From IMG/VR virus record IMGVR_UViG_3300042301_001828, positions 1 to 39,624 of that record: a DNA stretch of 39,624 bases; one strand, written 5' to 3'. The notes beneath the pieces were generated by a model. It was not told the DNA's origin. It saw only the letters and a list, made by a program, of their open reading frames with translations, and did not search any database. This DNA is from a virus. The position numbers were made by a program, and so were the translations under genes. Of the stretch, positions 1 to 9,325 are shown piece after piece. How positions within the stretch are numbered: position 1 is the first letter of the stretch; each line of letters begins with the position of its first letter.

Positions 1-1417
1 TAACTACTGGAGTGTCTCCTTGTGGAACTACTGGGAGTCCAAGTCTTGGTCTAATATCATTTGGAACAACAACTTGTGCTCTTAGATATCTTTCATCAAT
101 TTGACTTTGAGTATTTTCATCAGTCAATGTTAGCTCATTAAACTTTAATAAAAGAATGTCTGTCTTTTCTTTAATAAGCTTATTAATTGTTTTTTCTAAA
201 TTCTTTTGGGCTGGTCTTGCTACCTGTTCTTTAAATGTTCTGTCTGAAACAAGTGCGGATGCAATTGAGCTACCAGGATCTGATCCAACTTTTGAAATTG
301 GAACCTGATGTGCCATAAGAATGTCATGAACATTTGAAGTCCTATATTTATCAAATGATCCTTCTTGAATTCCATTTTCAACTGGCTCCATTTTAAATTC
401 AACCTTGTTGTCTGGACCATCTCCAGGAAGTGGGATATAAAGTGTTCTATGGTTTTGTCCACGAAGACCAGACTGTAGGAATCTAAATAGCTTGTCTTCT
501 GCTTCTGAACTTAGCTTTGCACCCTTTAGTGTAACAATATATCTTGGCACTGCCTTGTTTTCAAAATAATCAATATTGTATCTTGCAGCAAGTTGGTCTC
601 CAACTACTGAGGTTGCAGCAGACACAACATCTGGAACTCCATAGTAAGTATTTTTTGGACTATATTTTTTAATATGAATAAGTTCATTTGGTCGTGAGTC
701 TGTGGTTACAGGATTTACTGTTTTTGTGTCTTGAAAGTTTTTAAAGAAAACAACTCTTTGATTTACAATCTGAACATAACCATCACGCATACGTCTTACA
801 CGAACTGTTGTTGCAGGAATGTGACCGATATAGCCAATTTCTCCAGTATTCTTTCTTCCAATTTCAATGTATCCATTTCCAGTTGCTTCATAGTCTGTCA
901 TTGCTTTTTCAAGGACGTGGGTAAAAGTATCTTCATCATTTAATTCTTCAAGCCAATTGCTTAATTCAGACTTAGCTCTTTCAACTTTTCTCTGGGCTCT
1001 AACTCTTTGATTAACATCTTCAATCTCTTCTATTCTTGCTTTAACAATATCAGACATTATAAAACCGTATCCAAGACCAACTGTGTTTGCAACCTTTGCA
1101 TTAATTGCAGCGTGGTTTGCAAAAGAATTATCAAAAAAGAATGCTAATTCATCAAGATTATAAGGTGGCAACACGACATCAAAAAGACCATAGGCTGTGG
1201 TTACGTCTTGCTCTGGAAATAATTGCTTAGACTTTACACCATCTTGACCAGTGTAAGCCTTGTTCATTCTTGTAATTCTGCGTTTAAAGTTTGCATCTAT
1301 TCCATCAAAACTTTTTACAAGATCTGCCTCAGTCATAAAGTCATCTGTTTTATTTGCAGATGGCTTATTCTTATCTAGATTATCAATTCTAGCTATAACT
1401 TCATTAGTCATTTCCAT
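1..1417 (-). CDS. Phage portal protein, C-terminus beyond the window
   Basis: This protein forms the dodecameric ring at the head vertex through which DNA is packaged and ejected. The frame is open from the window's left edge to an ATG at 1417, giving about 470 residues with no stop seen. The translation has portal-family features: a block with GNGYIEIGR, a HIPATTVRVRR strand, then IKKYSPKNTYYGVPDVVSA and YFENKAVPRYIV, and a late segment with HQVPISKVG. The look is that of the PBSX/HK97-type Phage_portal group. ATG 1417 is preferred over ATG 1411 because AAGGGGC lies about 10 nt upstream of it. The start overlaps the end of the upstream gene by 14 nt, so translation is probably coupled. The C-terminal end is not visible. 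Confidence 0.85.
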   Translation of the reverse strand, partial: MEMTNEVIARIDNLDKNKPSANKTDDFMTEADLVKSFDGIDANFKRRITRMNKAYTGQDGVKSKQLFPEQDVTTAYGLFDVVLPPYNLDELAFFFDNSFANHAAINAKVANTVGLGYGFIMSDIVKARIEEIEDVNQRVRAQRKVERAKSELSNWLEELNDEDTFTHVLEKAMTDYEATGNGYIEIGRKNTGEIGYIGHIPATTVRVRRMRDGYVQIVNQRVVFFKNFQDTKTVNPVTTDSRPNELIHIKKYSPKNTYYGVPDVVSAATSVVGDQLAARYNIDYFENKAVPRYIVTLKGAKLSSEAEDKLFRFLQSGLRGQNHRTLYIPLPGDGPDNKVEFKMEPVENGIQEGSFDKYRTSNVHDILMAHQVPISKVGSDPGSSIASALVSDRTFKEQVARPAQKNLEKTINKLIKEKTDILLLKFNELTLTDENTQSQIDERYLRAQVVVPNDIRPRLGLPVVPQGDTPVV

Positions 1418-1775
1418 GTTTTTTTAGCCCCTTTGCAGCATCCATAAAAGCCCCAGTATCAAATTCACTTGGGATGTAGCCCTGCTTCATTCTGTCAATC
1501 TGAACAGAATGCTCCTCTTCTGTAATTCTTGTTACTCCTGGCATAAATACAGCTTTACCTGGACCAGCTCCGTAATGTGCTGCAGCCTGTGTAATTCTGT
1601 TAATGGCAGTTAAGTCGTATTTCCTGGCTGGAATATTCATAAAACTTCCATTTCCATCTCCAAATACTCTACCTGTTTCGGTTTTCCAAACATATAAACC
1701 ATATTCAGCATCGTTTTCAACGTAGCTTACTTTTGGCTTGTTTGGCAGTTTTTGTAATCCTTCTAGATAATCCAT
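1404..1775 (-). CDS. Hypothetical protein upstream of portal
   Basis: I do not recognise this 123-residue protein. It is soluble-looking, with no signal peptide or membrane segment. It has a YGLYVWKTETGRVFGDG stretch in the first third and an AHYGAGPGKAVFMPG loop in the middle. Its position directly before the portal gene, with a 14-nt overlap, suggests a head or packaging role, but that is inference from context only. No Shine-Dalgarno sequence precedes the start. An extended -10 (TGGTACAAT at 1782-1790) lies only 6 nt before the ATG, so the mRNA from it would be leaderless. Confidence 0.7.
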   Translation of the reverse strand: MDYLEGLQKLPNKPKVSYVENDAEYGLYVWKTETGRVFGDGNGSFMNIPARKYDLTAINRITQAAAHYGAGPGKAVFMPGVTRITEEEHSVQIDRMKQGYIPSEFDTGAFMDAAKGLKKHGND

Positions 1776-1781
1776 GACATT

Positions 1782-1790
1782 ATTGTACCA
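1782..1790 (-). promoter_or_regulatory. Extended -10 promoter, leaderless geometry
   Basis: On the minus strand TGGTACAAT ends 6 nt before the ATG at 1775. Transcription would start at or next to the start codon. No clear -35 was seen. Confidence 0.4.
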
Positions 1791-1801
1791 TAAATTGTTG
1801 C

Positions 1802-4800
1802 TTAAACCAAATAATTAAACCATCTTGCGTCATTTATTATTAAAACAGAGTCAGAATTTACATTAAACATAGATTCATCGTCCGCTATTACATTTGAAAG
1901 ACCTAAATAAGTATTAAATACCTTTTCTCCATCTAAAGAAAGAATTGTAACATTTAAAGACTCTTGGTTTAAAGCCTCCATCCAACTTGCGGAAGAAGAC
2001 CAGTGTTGCCAATTAAAATCATCAATATCTTGCCATTCATCAGAATCTGTAAGCTGTTGAACTTGTGCAAAAGTTTCTTCAAAAACTGCAACATTATCTA
2101 CCTTTATTCCAGAATACATCTCTAGCTGTCCTAAAATTCCATCTAAATAAATTGGATAGTGATCTGCCCCAGGCTCTTTTTCAAAGGAAATAGAGATGTA
2201 GTTCCAAGAAAATGGGGCAATTACGATTTCACTAACGGCTTTTCCATTTAAAAAGAATTTTGTATTTATAAAATTTTCCCCAGTTTGTGTATTAAATATA
2301 TTAAAGAAGGCTCTTTTTCCATCTTCTTCGGGAACAAGAATAATATCAAAAGAAGTGTTTGAGCTAAATATTCTTCCAATTTTCTTTCTTTCATTAAAAG
2401 AGTCAGATTCGTTGTACATTAAAAACATTTGCAATCCAACAATTTCTTGACCTGGCTTTAGTGTTTCATTAATTGGAACTGCAATACCCTTTAACAAATT
2501 TTCATCAATTTCTGGCAAAATTTCTATTCCAGAATCTCCAGACAGATACAAGTAAGGGGATGATTCTGTGTTAATAACTACTGGGATTTTTCTTTTATAA
2601 ACATACTGGTCTTCATTTTTAATTATTGGATAAAACTTTCCTTCAGAAGGGGTCTTTATGGAATAAAAATCACCTTCATCAAAAGATAGCGAGGCAAGAC
2701 CCATATTTTTTACTCTTACATTTTCAGAAGAAACACCTTTTGAAGAAATTTCAATATGAATAGTAATGTAATAGTTTGTAAATCCTGAAATATCTTTTGG
2801 TGGATACATAACTGTTCCATCATTGATTTTAAACTTAGTATTGTTTGGAGAAGTAATTTCTCCTAAATCTAAAATTCTATTCATACCAACAGTTTCTGTA
2901 TTTGTAAATTGAGTATAAACTACATTACCATTTTGAGTTATATTTTGAAGAGTTACAAAAACTTTTGTTGACAAAGATTCTTCGTAATCTGAAGAGTTCT
3001 GGTTAAACTTTGAAATTACTGAACTTGGAGCATCAATATTAAACTGAACTAGGTCTAAGTCATATTTTAATTCCCCATTAGCCTGGGTTATAAATTTTCC
3101 AAAGTAACTTAGTGGTATGGAATTTTCCCAGTATCCAGAAGCACCAACGTCTAGGAACATAGAAATGTTGGATTTTTTAGGAAGCAGGGTGTAGCATCCA
3201 ACATAATTATATAAACTTTCATTAAAGTTTTTGATAGCTATTCCATTAGAATTAAACATTTGAGACCCGTCTTTGTCTGTGAAAAAATCATTGTTCATTG
3301 TTAACGAAAAAACTTTTCCTAAAAATACATCTTCTTGATTACCTGCAAAATTTAAAGACATGTTATCTGTTCTAGAAAAGAAAGATCCTACAGTTGAAAA
3401 ATATTCTTGCTCAATTTTATTAAAATCAATTCCAACTGAAAAGTATGAATTAACAGAGATAGAAGCACTAGTTCCTTGAATAGGAACATCATTAAATAAG
3501 TATTGAATGCTTCCAGAATTAATTGCTACTTCAAATGTACTTCCACCAAAATTGCTTGACATATAAATAATAGACTGTTTGGTAGAAACGTCACTGGATG
3601 TTTTTAATATAGAGTGAATAGACCTTGTTTGATAATTAGTTTGATTTAAATTTGAAAAGTATATAGTTCCATAAAAGTTGTTTTCAACATAAGTGTTATT
3701 TGGATCCATAGATATAAAAGGATACTGCTCATCTTGTATTGAATAGTTTTGGTTATAAAAGTTAGATGTAATTAATGACTTTTCAGCATTTGATAAAGCA
3801 GTTGTATTTTGAAATAAAAGTTCTGGTAAATTATATTGTGGAAGAGATATGCCTGTATTATCAGCAACTATGTTATTATAAAATCCATCAAACCATCTAG
3901 TTCTATCTGGGTATTTTATTGTAGAACTATATCCAGAAAATGGAAAATCTATTGAAGACAGTGTTCCATTTAAAGGAATAACAATGTTTGACTGCTCTTG
4001 AACTCCCTGCCCAAACACATATCTTTTCTTTGCAACTTGCTCTGCAACGATGTAAGGAAATATTGAAAAAGAATCTATTTCATGAAGATATATTTGCTCG
4101 TGAGTATAAAAGCCTAAAAAGTCTTCTTCTTTTATTGGGAATGTATCAATTACTAAAGATTCTATTGGAATAGATATTACTTTTTCTCCATTAATCATTA
4201 AGAATATTTCAGTTTTACTCTGGCAAAAGTGGATAAGCATTGGTCTATACCATTTTCCAACAAAGTATGACTTTGTATATTTTCCAACATTTACCCTTAT
4301 AAAATCCCTATCAACATAAATTCCATCATTAGAAGACAACGGTCCAAATATTCTTTTTTGAGAAGTTGTTTCTGGACTTATTCTTAACCAAAACTCTGCG
4401 GTTAAAGATTTATTATATCCAAACTGATTTAAAAATCCTTTACCAGGAAACACCATTGATGGAAAATTGTTATACTGATCTTCTGTCAAATATAAGGGCT
4501 GAAGAGCTCCGCCTCCGTCAAAATACTCAAGGTAGGCTGCAGAAGAAGAGCCTCCATCAATAGTTAAAGGATCTAAAGAAGAACCGTCAATTGTTTCTGT
4601 CAAAACAATTCCATCTTTATTTAATTGCATATTTCCAGAAGATCCATAAACCATTGGAATTCCTGAGAGTTTTGCAGAAAAAGAATTGTTTAAGCATGTA
4701 ACGTATCCATTGTCTGAACTATCATTTAAACCATACGGGTCTAGTATTACACACTTTATTACTTCAGGAAAATCTATTAGTGAACTAATACTACCTGGTA

Positions 4801-5434
4801 AATTAACTAAAGAAGCACTAGAAATTCCAGTACTTACTGAATTATAAGGCTCAGACCAATTTCCTACCGAAACTCCGTTAATGTAAAAGGATGAAGCCAA
4901 CTCGGTAGGATCAGCATCTTGGTCATAAAAAACTTTTATAAAAGGTGTAACATCTTGACCTGAAGTTGTTAAAGTATGAGAGACATTGTTCCAAACATTT
5001 CTATTTAAGAAAGAGTAGCTTTTATAAAACTCTTCTCCGTCAACAATAAACCCTATATCAATTGATGAAAGAAGCTCGCTTGTATCAGGAATATAGATAT
5101 AAGTTGAAACAGATACGCTTCCTTTATTTGGATCAAACTCTAAATATGATACAGGAGAAGAAAGAGAAAGTTTTAGCTGTACTGGAAAAGCTGATGCTGT
5201 AGATAAAAAAATCTTGTCTACTTCTAAGTCTTCAAAAGGGTATCCAGACAGATTAAACTGCTCAGAAGATTTTGTTGCATTAAAAAAGGTCCAACTAGTA
5301 GAACTGCTTACAATTTGCTTTTCTTCTTCGCTAAGCAAAGATACAAAATAATTTGGCTCATCCATTGACCACAAAGCCAAGGGATGCTCCGCATATACTT
5401 TTGAAGCGTAAAGACTGGAATTTCTGTAGGACAT
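1802..5434 (-). CDS. Large LamG/jelly-roll structural protein
   Basis: This 1210-residue protein starts MSYRNSSLYASKVYAEHPLALWSMDE. Several segments have the alternating hydrophobic and Gly/Ser/Asn pattern of concanavalin-A-like (LamG) jelly rolls. Examples are TAEFWLRISPETTSQKR followed by GIYVDRDFIRVNVG, and IFNTQTGENF followed by SWNYISISFE. There is no signal peptide, transmembrane helix or coiled coil. LamG folds in phage virion proteins usually serve in tail or capsid decoration and bind sugars, so a virion surface role is likely; the exact location is not shown. It lies between the ribonucleotide reductase and the portal-adjacent gene. The start has AGAGG about 6 nt upstream and an extended -10 (TGATAAAAT at 5451-5459). 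Confidence 0.65.
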   Translation of the reverse strand: MSYRNSSLYASKVYAEHPLALWSMDEPNYFVSLLSEEEKQIVSSSTSWTFFNATKSSEQFNLSGYPFEDLEVDKIFLSTASAFPVQLKLSLSSPVSYLEFDPNKGSVSVSTYIYIPDTSELLSSIDIGFIVDGEEFYKSYSFLNRNVWNNVSHTLTTSGQDVTPFIKVFYDQDADPTELASSFYINGVSVGNWSEPYNSVSTGISSASLVNLPGSISSLIDFPEVIKCVILDPYGLNDSSDNGYVTCLNNSFSAKLSGIPMVYGSSGNMQLNKDGIVLTETIDGSSLDPLTIDGGSSSAAYLEYFDGGGALQPLYLTEDQYNNFPSMVFPGKGFLNQFGYNKSLTAEFWLRISPETTSQKRIFGPLSSNDGIYVDRDFIRVNVGKYTKSYFVGKWYRPMLIHFCQSKTEIFLMINGEKVISIPIESLVIDTFPIKEEDFLGFYTHEQIYLHEIDSFSIFPYIVAEQVAKKRYVFGQGVQEQSNIVIPLNGTLSSIDFPFSGYSSTIKYPDRTRWFDGFYNNIVADNTGISLPQYNLPELLFQNTTALSNAEKSLITSNFYNQNYSIQDEQYPFISMDPNNTYVENNFYGTIYFSNLNQTNYQTRSIHSILKTSSDVSTKQSIIYMSSNFGGSTFEVAINSGSIQYLFNDVPIQGTSASISVNSYFSVGIDFNKIEQEYFSTVGSFFSRTDNMSLNFAGNQEDVFLGKVFSLTMNNDFFTDKDGSQMFNSNGIAIKNFNESLYNYVGCYTLLPKKSNISMFLDVGASGYWENSIPLSYFGKFITQANGELKYDLDLVQFNIDAPSSVISKFNQNSSDYEESLSTKVFVTLQNITQNGNVVYTQFTNTETVGMNRILDLGEITSPNNTKFKINDGTVMYPPKDISGFTNYYITIHIEISSKGVSSENVRVKNMGLASLSFDEGDFYSIKTPSEGKFYPIIKNEDQYVYKRKIPVVINTESSPYLYLSGDSGIEILPEIDENLLKGIAVPINETLKPGQEIVGLQMFLMYNESDSFNERKKIGRIFSSNTSFDIILVPEEDGKRAFFNIFNTQTGENFINTKFFLNGKAVSEIVIAPFSWNYISISFEKEPGADHYPIYLDGILGQLEMYSGIKVDNVAVFEETFAQVQQLTDSDEWQDIDDFNWQHWSSSASWMEALNQESLNVTILSLDGEKVFNTYLGLSNVIADDESMFNVNSDSVLIINDARWFNYLV

Positions 5435-5450
5435 AGATTACCTCTATCCT

Positions 5451-5459
5451 ATTTTATCA
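5451..5459 (-). promoter_or_regulatory. Extended -10 element (TGATAAAAT)
   Basis: Read on the minus strand, TG-A-TAAAAT lies 16 nt before the ATG of the 1210-residue protein and upstream of its AGAGG ribosome binding site. No convincing -35 is visible, as is usual for extended -10 promoters. Confidence 0.35.
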
Positions 5460-5465
5460 TAGAGC

Positions 5466-7406
5466 TTAGCTTGTAATATCTACAATTTCACAAGACCCAG
5501 CTACGCAACTTAATTCTTGACTACCAGTTGTACCATCAGTTGTTTCGTATAAAGAAAGCATTTCCCATTTAATTGAATCTGGCATCTTGTTTAAATACGA
5601 CTCGTATTCTTCTTTAGATATCTCCTGGTATGGGGCTTGCTTGTAAGAGTGCTCTGTTGATGGAAGAAATGACACTCCTCCAATTGAATCAAAGTTGTCA
5701 AAGACCCAAGCACCAACACGCATCCATTCATCTTCTTCAACATTAACAGTAACACTTGGATTATGCTCTGTCCAATGAGTTCTGTATGTTTTCCACATTT
5801 CAAGGTGATCAATTGCAGTTAAGTCTTTAGTAAGAACTGCATTCTTTGGAGCCTTGATTGGAAAATAAAATACAGTTGTAAGTTCTGGCTTCATTACATC
5901 TGGTTCAAATGGAATTCCAGAGTCTTTTAAGAATTGTGTTAATGGATCTTTATTATCTGCTCTAACACTTCTAATGTAATACTCTGAATACCACGGATGA
6001 ATTCCAGAAGATACCCCTGTGAGCTGTGAGACAGTTCCTGACGGCTTTACACAAGTAATTGATACTGAAGGATTAATATTTAAAGACTTAGCCTCTTTAT
6101 CATTTACTGAAACAGATAGATGTCTCATTTCATCAAGTAGTGCTTCTAAAGCCTTACCATTTGTAGCAGTAATTTTATTTCCATAGATGCCTGTTAGAGA
6201 TACGCCAAGAAGTCTTTCTTCTTCACAATTATCTTTCCAGGTTTTTCTAATATATTTAAAATTAGTTAAAGTTGATTGCCAAGTTCCAAGAATTGTTGCA
6301 AGTCTAACTTTTTCAAGCAATGTTTCTTTGGTGTCAGTTGCATCAATTACAACCTCAGTTAAATTACAAAATTCATTTGGACGAAGAAGAATTTCTCCAC
6401 AAGGATTAGTTCCTCCAACAAGACTTGAATCTCTGCGACCAAACTTATCAATGTGTTTACGAACAGAATCAATGTTGTAAATTCCACGCTCGCCAGACTT
6501 TGACTCATATAAGTTTCTCCACTCACGAAGGAACTGTGCAGTATTTGGCTTTGAATTATATACAGCAGAATTATTTGCCAATGCTCTTTGACCATTGCCT
6601 TCCCACCATTGACCGCTCTTGGCTTTTGCCATTTCAAAATCATCTAGGTTGGAAAGTGAAATTAAAGCACTTCTACGAACTCCTCCAACAACAACAACTT
6701 CTCCAATCTTACACATTAAGTCATGTGCCTCAATTGATTTTAATCGTCTTCCTGATGCAACCTTAAATGTTTCAATTGTAAAATTAAAAAGGTCTACTAG
6801 GGGTGCTGGTCCAGATGCTCTTCCACCAAATACTTTTAGTCTTGCTCCAGCAGGACGAACCTTTGAGACATCCCAGTTTGGAATCTGACCTTGACAAAGA
6901 AGTGCGATTAATTCTTTGTAAGCTTTTGCCCAACCAAGCTTTGAATCATCAACAACTATTGTTGTGTCCGTTTGAAAGAATGACTCTGAAATAACTGGCA
7001 ACTGGTTTACATATTTTTGCTCAACGCTAAAGCCAACTCCAGTACCGTTCATAAGGATGTACATAGCCTCATCAAAGGCTCTAGGATTGTCTACAGCGAT
7101 GAATGAGCAATTATAGGCTGCAATATGGTCTCTTTCTAAAGCTGGTCCAGCGGTCATCAGTGCCCTCATAGATGGCATTATGTTATGGTGCAAGATTGCT
7201 TCTCTAACTTCGTTAAAAACTTTTGCATTTGGACTATAGCCATGATTAAGCACAAGGTGGTCTCTCATAAAGTTACAATATCTGTCAACTGTCTCCTCCC
7301 ACGTTTCTCTACGGTTTTCGCTTTCAACCCAGCGAGCATACCTTGAAATATGAATAAAGTTGCGGTATGGATCTGTTATAGATCCGTTGGAGTCAATAAA
7401 TGACAT
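5466..7406 (-). CDS. nrdJ: Class II (adenosylcobalamin) ribonucleotide reductase
   Basis: This enzyme reduces ribonucleotides to deoxyribonucleotides with a cob(II)alamin/thiyl radical mechanism, supplying phage DNA synthesis without oxygen dependence. In the 646-residue product, the first redox cysteine is in AAYNCSF (C100). The active-site loop is NPCGEIL (radical Cys C336, Glu E338), the second cysteine is in EFCNL (C347), and the C-terminal CVAGSC pair (C634, C639) would pass electrons from thioredoxin. The length fits the monomeric Lactobacillus leichmannii type. I chose ATG 7406 rather than the longer frame at 7463 because AGAAGGA lies upstream of it and the extra 19 residues look unlike the family. 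It has no NrdE/F partner here, as expected for class II. Confidence 0.93.
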   Translation of the reverse strand: MSFIDSNGSITDPYRNFIHISRYARWVESENRRETWEETVDRYCNFMRDHLVLNHGYSPNAKVFNEVREAILHHNIMPSMRALMTAGPALERDHIAAYNCSFIAVDNPRAFDEAMYILMNGTGVGFSVEQKYVNQLPVISESFFQTDTTIVVDDSKLGWAKAYKELIALLCQGQIPNWDVSKVRPAGARLKVFGGRASGPAPLVDLFNFTIETFKVASGRRLKSIEAHDLMCKIGEVVVVGGVRRSALISLSNLDDFEMAKAKSGQWWEGNGQRALANNSAVYNSKPNTAQFLREWRNLYESKSGERGIYNIDSVRKHIDKFGRRDSSLVGGTNPCGEILLRPNEFCNLTEVVIDATDTKETLLEKVRLATILGTWQSTLTNFKYIRKTWKDNCEEERLLGVSLTGIYGNKITATNGKALEALLDEMRHLSVSVNDKEAKSLNINPSVSITCVKPSGTVSQLTGVSSGIHPWYSEYYIRSVRADNKDPLTQFLKDSGIPFEPDVMKPELTTVFYFPIKAPKNAVLTKDLTAIDHLEMWKTYRTHWTEHNPSVTVNVEEDEWMRVGAWVFDNFDSIGGVSFLPSTEHSYKQAPYQEISKEEYESYLNKMPDSIKWEMLSLYETTDGTTGSQELSCVAGSCEIVDITS

Positions 7407-7473
7407 TGTGTAACACGTCCTTCTGATAAAATGGGAATAGTTATATTCTACACTAGTGTTCAAGGAGAAGCAA

Positions 7474-7695
7474 ATGGAGCTAACAATTCAAGAGGTAACT
7501 TACTATAACGATCTTGTAAAAAATAATAAAGCATTAAAAATAGAATGTCAATTTGATAAAGAGGATACAATTATTTCTAGAGTTGACAGTAGTGATAAAG
7601 TTTTCTTTTATTGTCTTGGATGCAGATCATCTTTTTATCCAGGAATTAATTTAGTACAAAGAATTAAAGGATATATTTCTTTATCTACTTCTTAA
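7474..7695 (+). CDS. Small hypothetical protein with CxxC, opposite strand
   Basis: This 73-residue protein begins MELTIQEVTYYNDLV and contains FFYCLGCRSSF, so it may bind zinc with one CxxC or dimerise to do so. It is one of only two rightward genes inside the leftward structural block. AAGGAG lies 7-8 nt before ATG 7474, which is why the in-frame ATG six codons earlier was not used. Its 3' end overlaps the convergent neighbour by 11 nt. The function is unknown. Small opposite-strand genes in phage late operons are often separately acquired (morons), but that is inference. Confidence 0.6.
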   Translation: MELTIQEVTYYNDLVKNNKALKIECQFDKEDTIISRVDSSDKVFFYCLGCRSSFYPGINLVQRIKGYISLSTS

Positions 7696-8215
7696 ATAAT
7701 ATTTTAGAGTTGTTTGTTGACTCTTGAATATATTTTCTATTAACAAAACTTTTATCCCCTGGTTTTTTAATCTTGTCTTTTACTGAAAACGTATTAAAGA
7801 CAGTTCCAGGGGAAAAGTAAGAAACAATTCCTTGACCAATTACTAATGCATAAACTTCTTCATCTATTTCTATAGAATCATTTGTTAAGTTAATACAAAG
7901 GGTAGGACACTTAAAATCTATATCGTATTCTTCTCTTGGAATAGATCTTTTAGAAAGTTTATTAACCAGAATATCAGCTTTAGAGCATTGATAATAAATC
8001 TTATTTGCAAGCTCTTCCATGCTCTCATCATTATTATAAAGATATGCAAAGAATCTTTGTTCTGCTGGATATTCTGGAGTAAAAAGACTAATACAAATAT
8101 CAGCATTTTGTTGGTGAACTGCTAAGTTGTGAGGTGTTTCTTGTCTAATATATTTCTTTAAAAAAGTTTTAACTGGTTCTGAATATTCATCACTTTTTAT
8201 ATATATTTTAGCCAT
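7685..8215 (-). CDS. Hypothetical protein, weakly amidase_3-like pattern
   Basis: This is a 176-residue protein from ATG 8215. I do not recognise it firmly. The order ADICISLF, then a YLYN segment, then LANKIYYQC, then CPTLCINL, then ALVIGQGIVSYF recalls the secondary-structure order of amidase_3 (N-acetylmuramoyl-L-alanine amidase). However, the zinc-binding His and catalytic Glu expected at SIHAN-like and VETGF-like sites are replaced, so it is not an active amidase if it belongs there at all. It has no signal peptide. TATAAT at 8222-8227 lies 6 nt before the ATG and no ribosome binding site is visible, so its mRNA may be leaderless. Confidence 0.6.
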   Translation of the reverse strand: MAKIYIKSDEYSEPVKTFLKKYIRQETPHNLAVHQQNADICISLFTPEYPAEQRFFAYLYNNDESMEELANKIYYQCSKADILVNKLSKRSIPREEYDIDFKCPTLCINLTNDSIEIDEEVYALVIGQGIVSYFSPGTVFNTFSVKDKIKKPGDKSFVNRKYIQESTNNSKILFKK

Positions 8216-8221
8216 ACATAT

Positions 8222-8227
8222 ATTATA
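8222..8227 (-). promoter_or_regulatory. TATAAT -10, leaderless geometry
   Basis: A perfect TATAAT overlaps the stop codon of the glycosyltransferase gene and ends 6 nt before ATG 8215. The start site of transcription would be the A of the start codon. The -35 region has no clear match. Confidence 0.4.
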
Positions 8228-9317
8228 ACGCAAGAATTTTTTTACAAACTTCGTCCCAATCATGTCCTCTTTGTTTCATTGAAAACTTTTCAGATATGAT
8301 TTCAAAGTTTTTAGTTCTTTCTTCAAGTCTAACTTTTGGATCTAACAATTCTTCCATATGACCAATCCATTCATCAGGAGTGTTTGCAATTCTTCCAACT
8401 CCAGAGTCTGCAAACAGTTGATATTCTGGAAGTCCTCCAGATGCAATAAAAGGAATTCCTGCTGCTGCATTTTCTAAACCTTTTAAATATGACTTAGCAT
8501 GATTAAATTCAACATTTCTTAATGGAACAATTCCTACATCCATTTTTCTATATAATTCTGGAACATTTATCATTGTCTTCATTGGCTCAAAGGTGCAAAG
8601 TTTTTTATCAATTCCAATTTGATTAGCTGCTGATGGAGCATTAATAACATTTCCTGCATGATGAAATTTTAAATGTTTCTTTTTTAAAAATTCTCCAAAG
8701 AATGGTTTTAATGTTTCTAGGTCTCCAGATCTCCAGGGAGTAGCACCAACCCAGCCAAACGTTGGAAGACGACCAGCATGGTCTTTTCTTTTTATTCCCC
8801 ATCGTTCAATATCAATGCCATTTCTTACTATAAATATTGGCTTGTCTGGATATTTTTTTTGATAGTAATCTTTTAAAAATGGGGTGGAAGTTATTAAAGC
8901 ATCTGCCTGTTCAATAATTGCAATATAGTGATCTCTATTATTATCTGGATTTGAATCTGGATGAGTTGTCTTGTATGCAAGATTTGTTTCTTCAAGACCT
9001 TCCATATGATCATCAATATCAACAACAATTTTTTGACCAAGCTCTCTTGCTTTTGCAACATGATCAACAAACCTTTTAAGCATAATTAGTTTTAAAACAA
9101 TTATGTCCCATCCATGAATTGCTTTTTCATCTGGGATTAAAATACCAAAAGCATGTTCTTCGCTAAATCCTGGCATTCCAATTCCACTTTCCCAGCCATG
9201 CTCCTTCAATTGCTTCATTGGAAGGTATGCCCTATACCAACCACATCCATTTGGCTGCAATGGCTTTATACCAAAAGACCAGTCATAGGTTAGAAAAGCA
9301 ATTGTCGGAGTTGGCAT
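8223..9317 (-). CDS. GT-B glycosyltransferase (GT4-like)
   Basis: This 364-residue enzyme would transfer a sugar from a nucleotide-sugar donor; the acceptor is not known. The N-terminal half opens with NGCGWYRAYLPMKQL, the usual start of GT4-type proteins, and has an IVVDIDDHMEGL segment. A linker with FIVRNGIDIERW leads to the C-terminal Rossmann half. That half holds FGWVGATPWRSGDLE, DVGIVPL, and the donor-site stretch SYLKGLENAAAGIPFIASG. There is no signal peptide, so it acts in the cytoplasm. Phage enzymes of this type can modify phage DNA, virion proteins or host surface sugars, and the sequence does not tell which. It lies 8 nt downstream of the holin-like gene and probably shares its strong promoter. 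Confidence 0.8.
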   Translation of the reverse strand: MPTPTIAFLTYDWSFGIKPLQPNGCGWYRAYLPMKQLKEHGWESGIGMPGFSEEHAFGILIPDEKAIHGWDIIVLKLIMLKRFVDHVAKARELGQKIVVDIDDHMEGLEETNLAYKTTHPDSNPDNNRDHYIAIIEQADALITSTPFLKDYYQKKYPDKPIFIVRNGIDIERWGIKRKDHAGRLPTFGWVGATPWRSGDLETLKPFFGEFLKKKHLKFHHAGNVINAPSAANQIGIDKKLCTFEPMKTMINVPELYRKMDVGIVPLRNVEFNHAKSYLKGLENAAAGIPFIASGGLPEYQLFADSGVGRIANTPDEWIGHMEELLDPKVRLEERTKNFEIISEKFSMKQRGHDWDEVCKKILAL

Positions 9318-9325
9318 AGGTTTTG

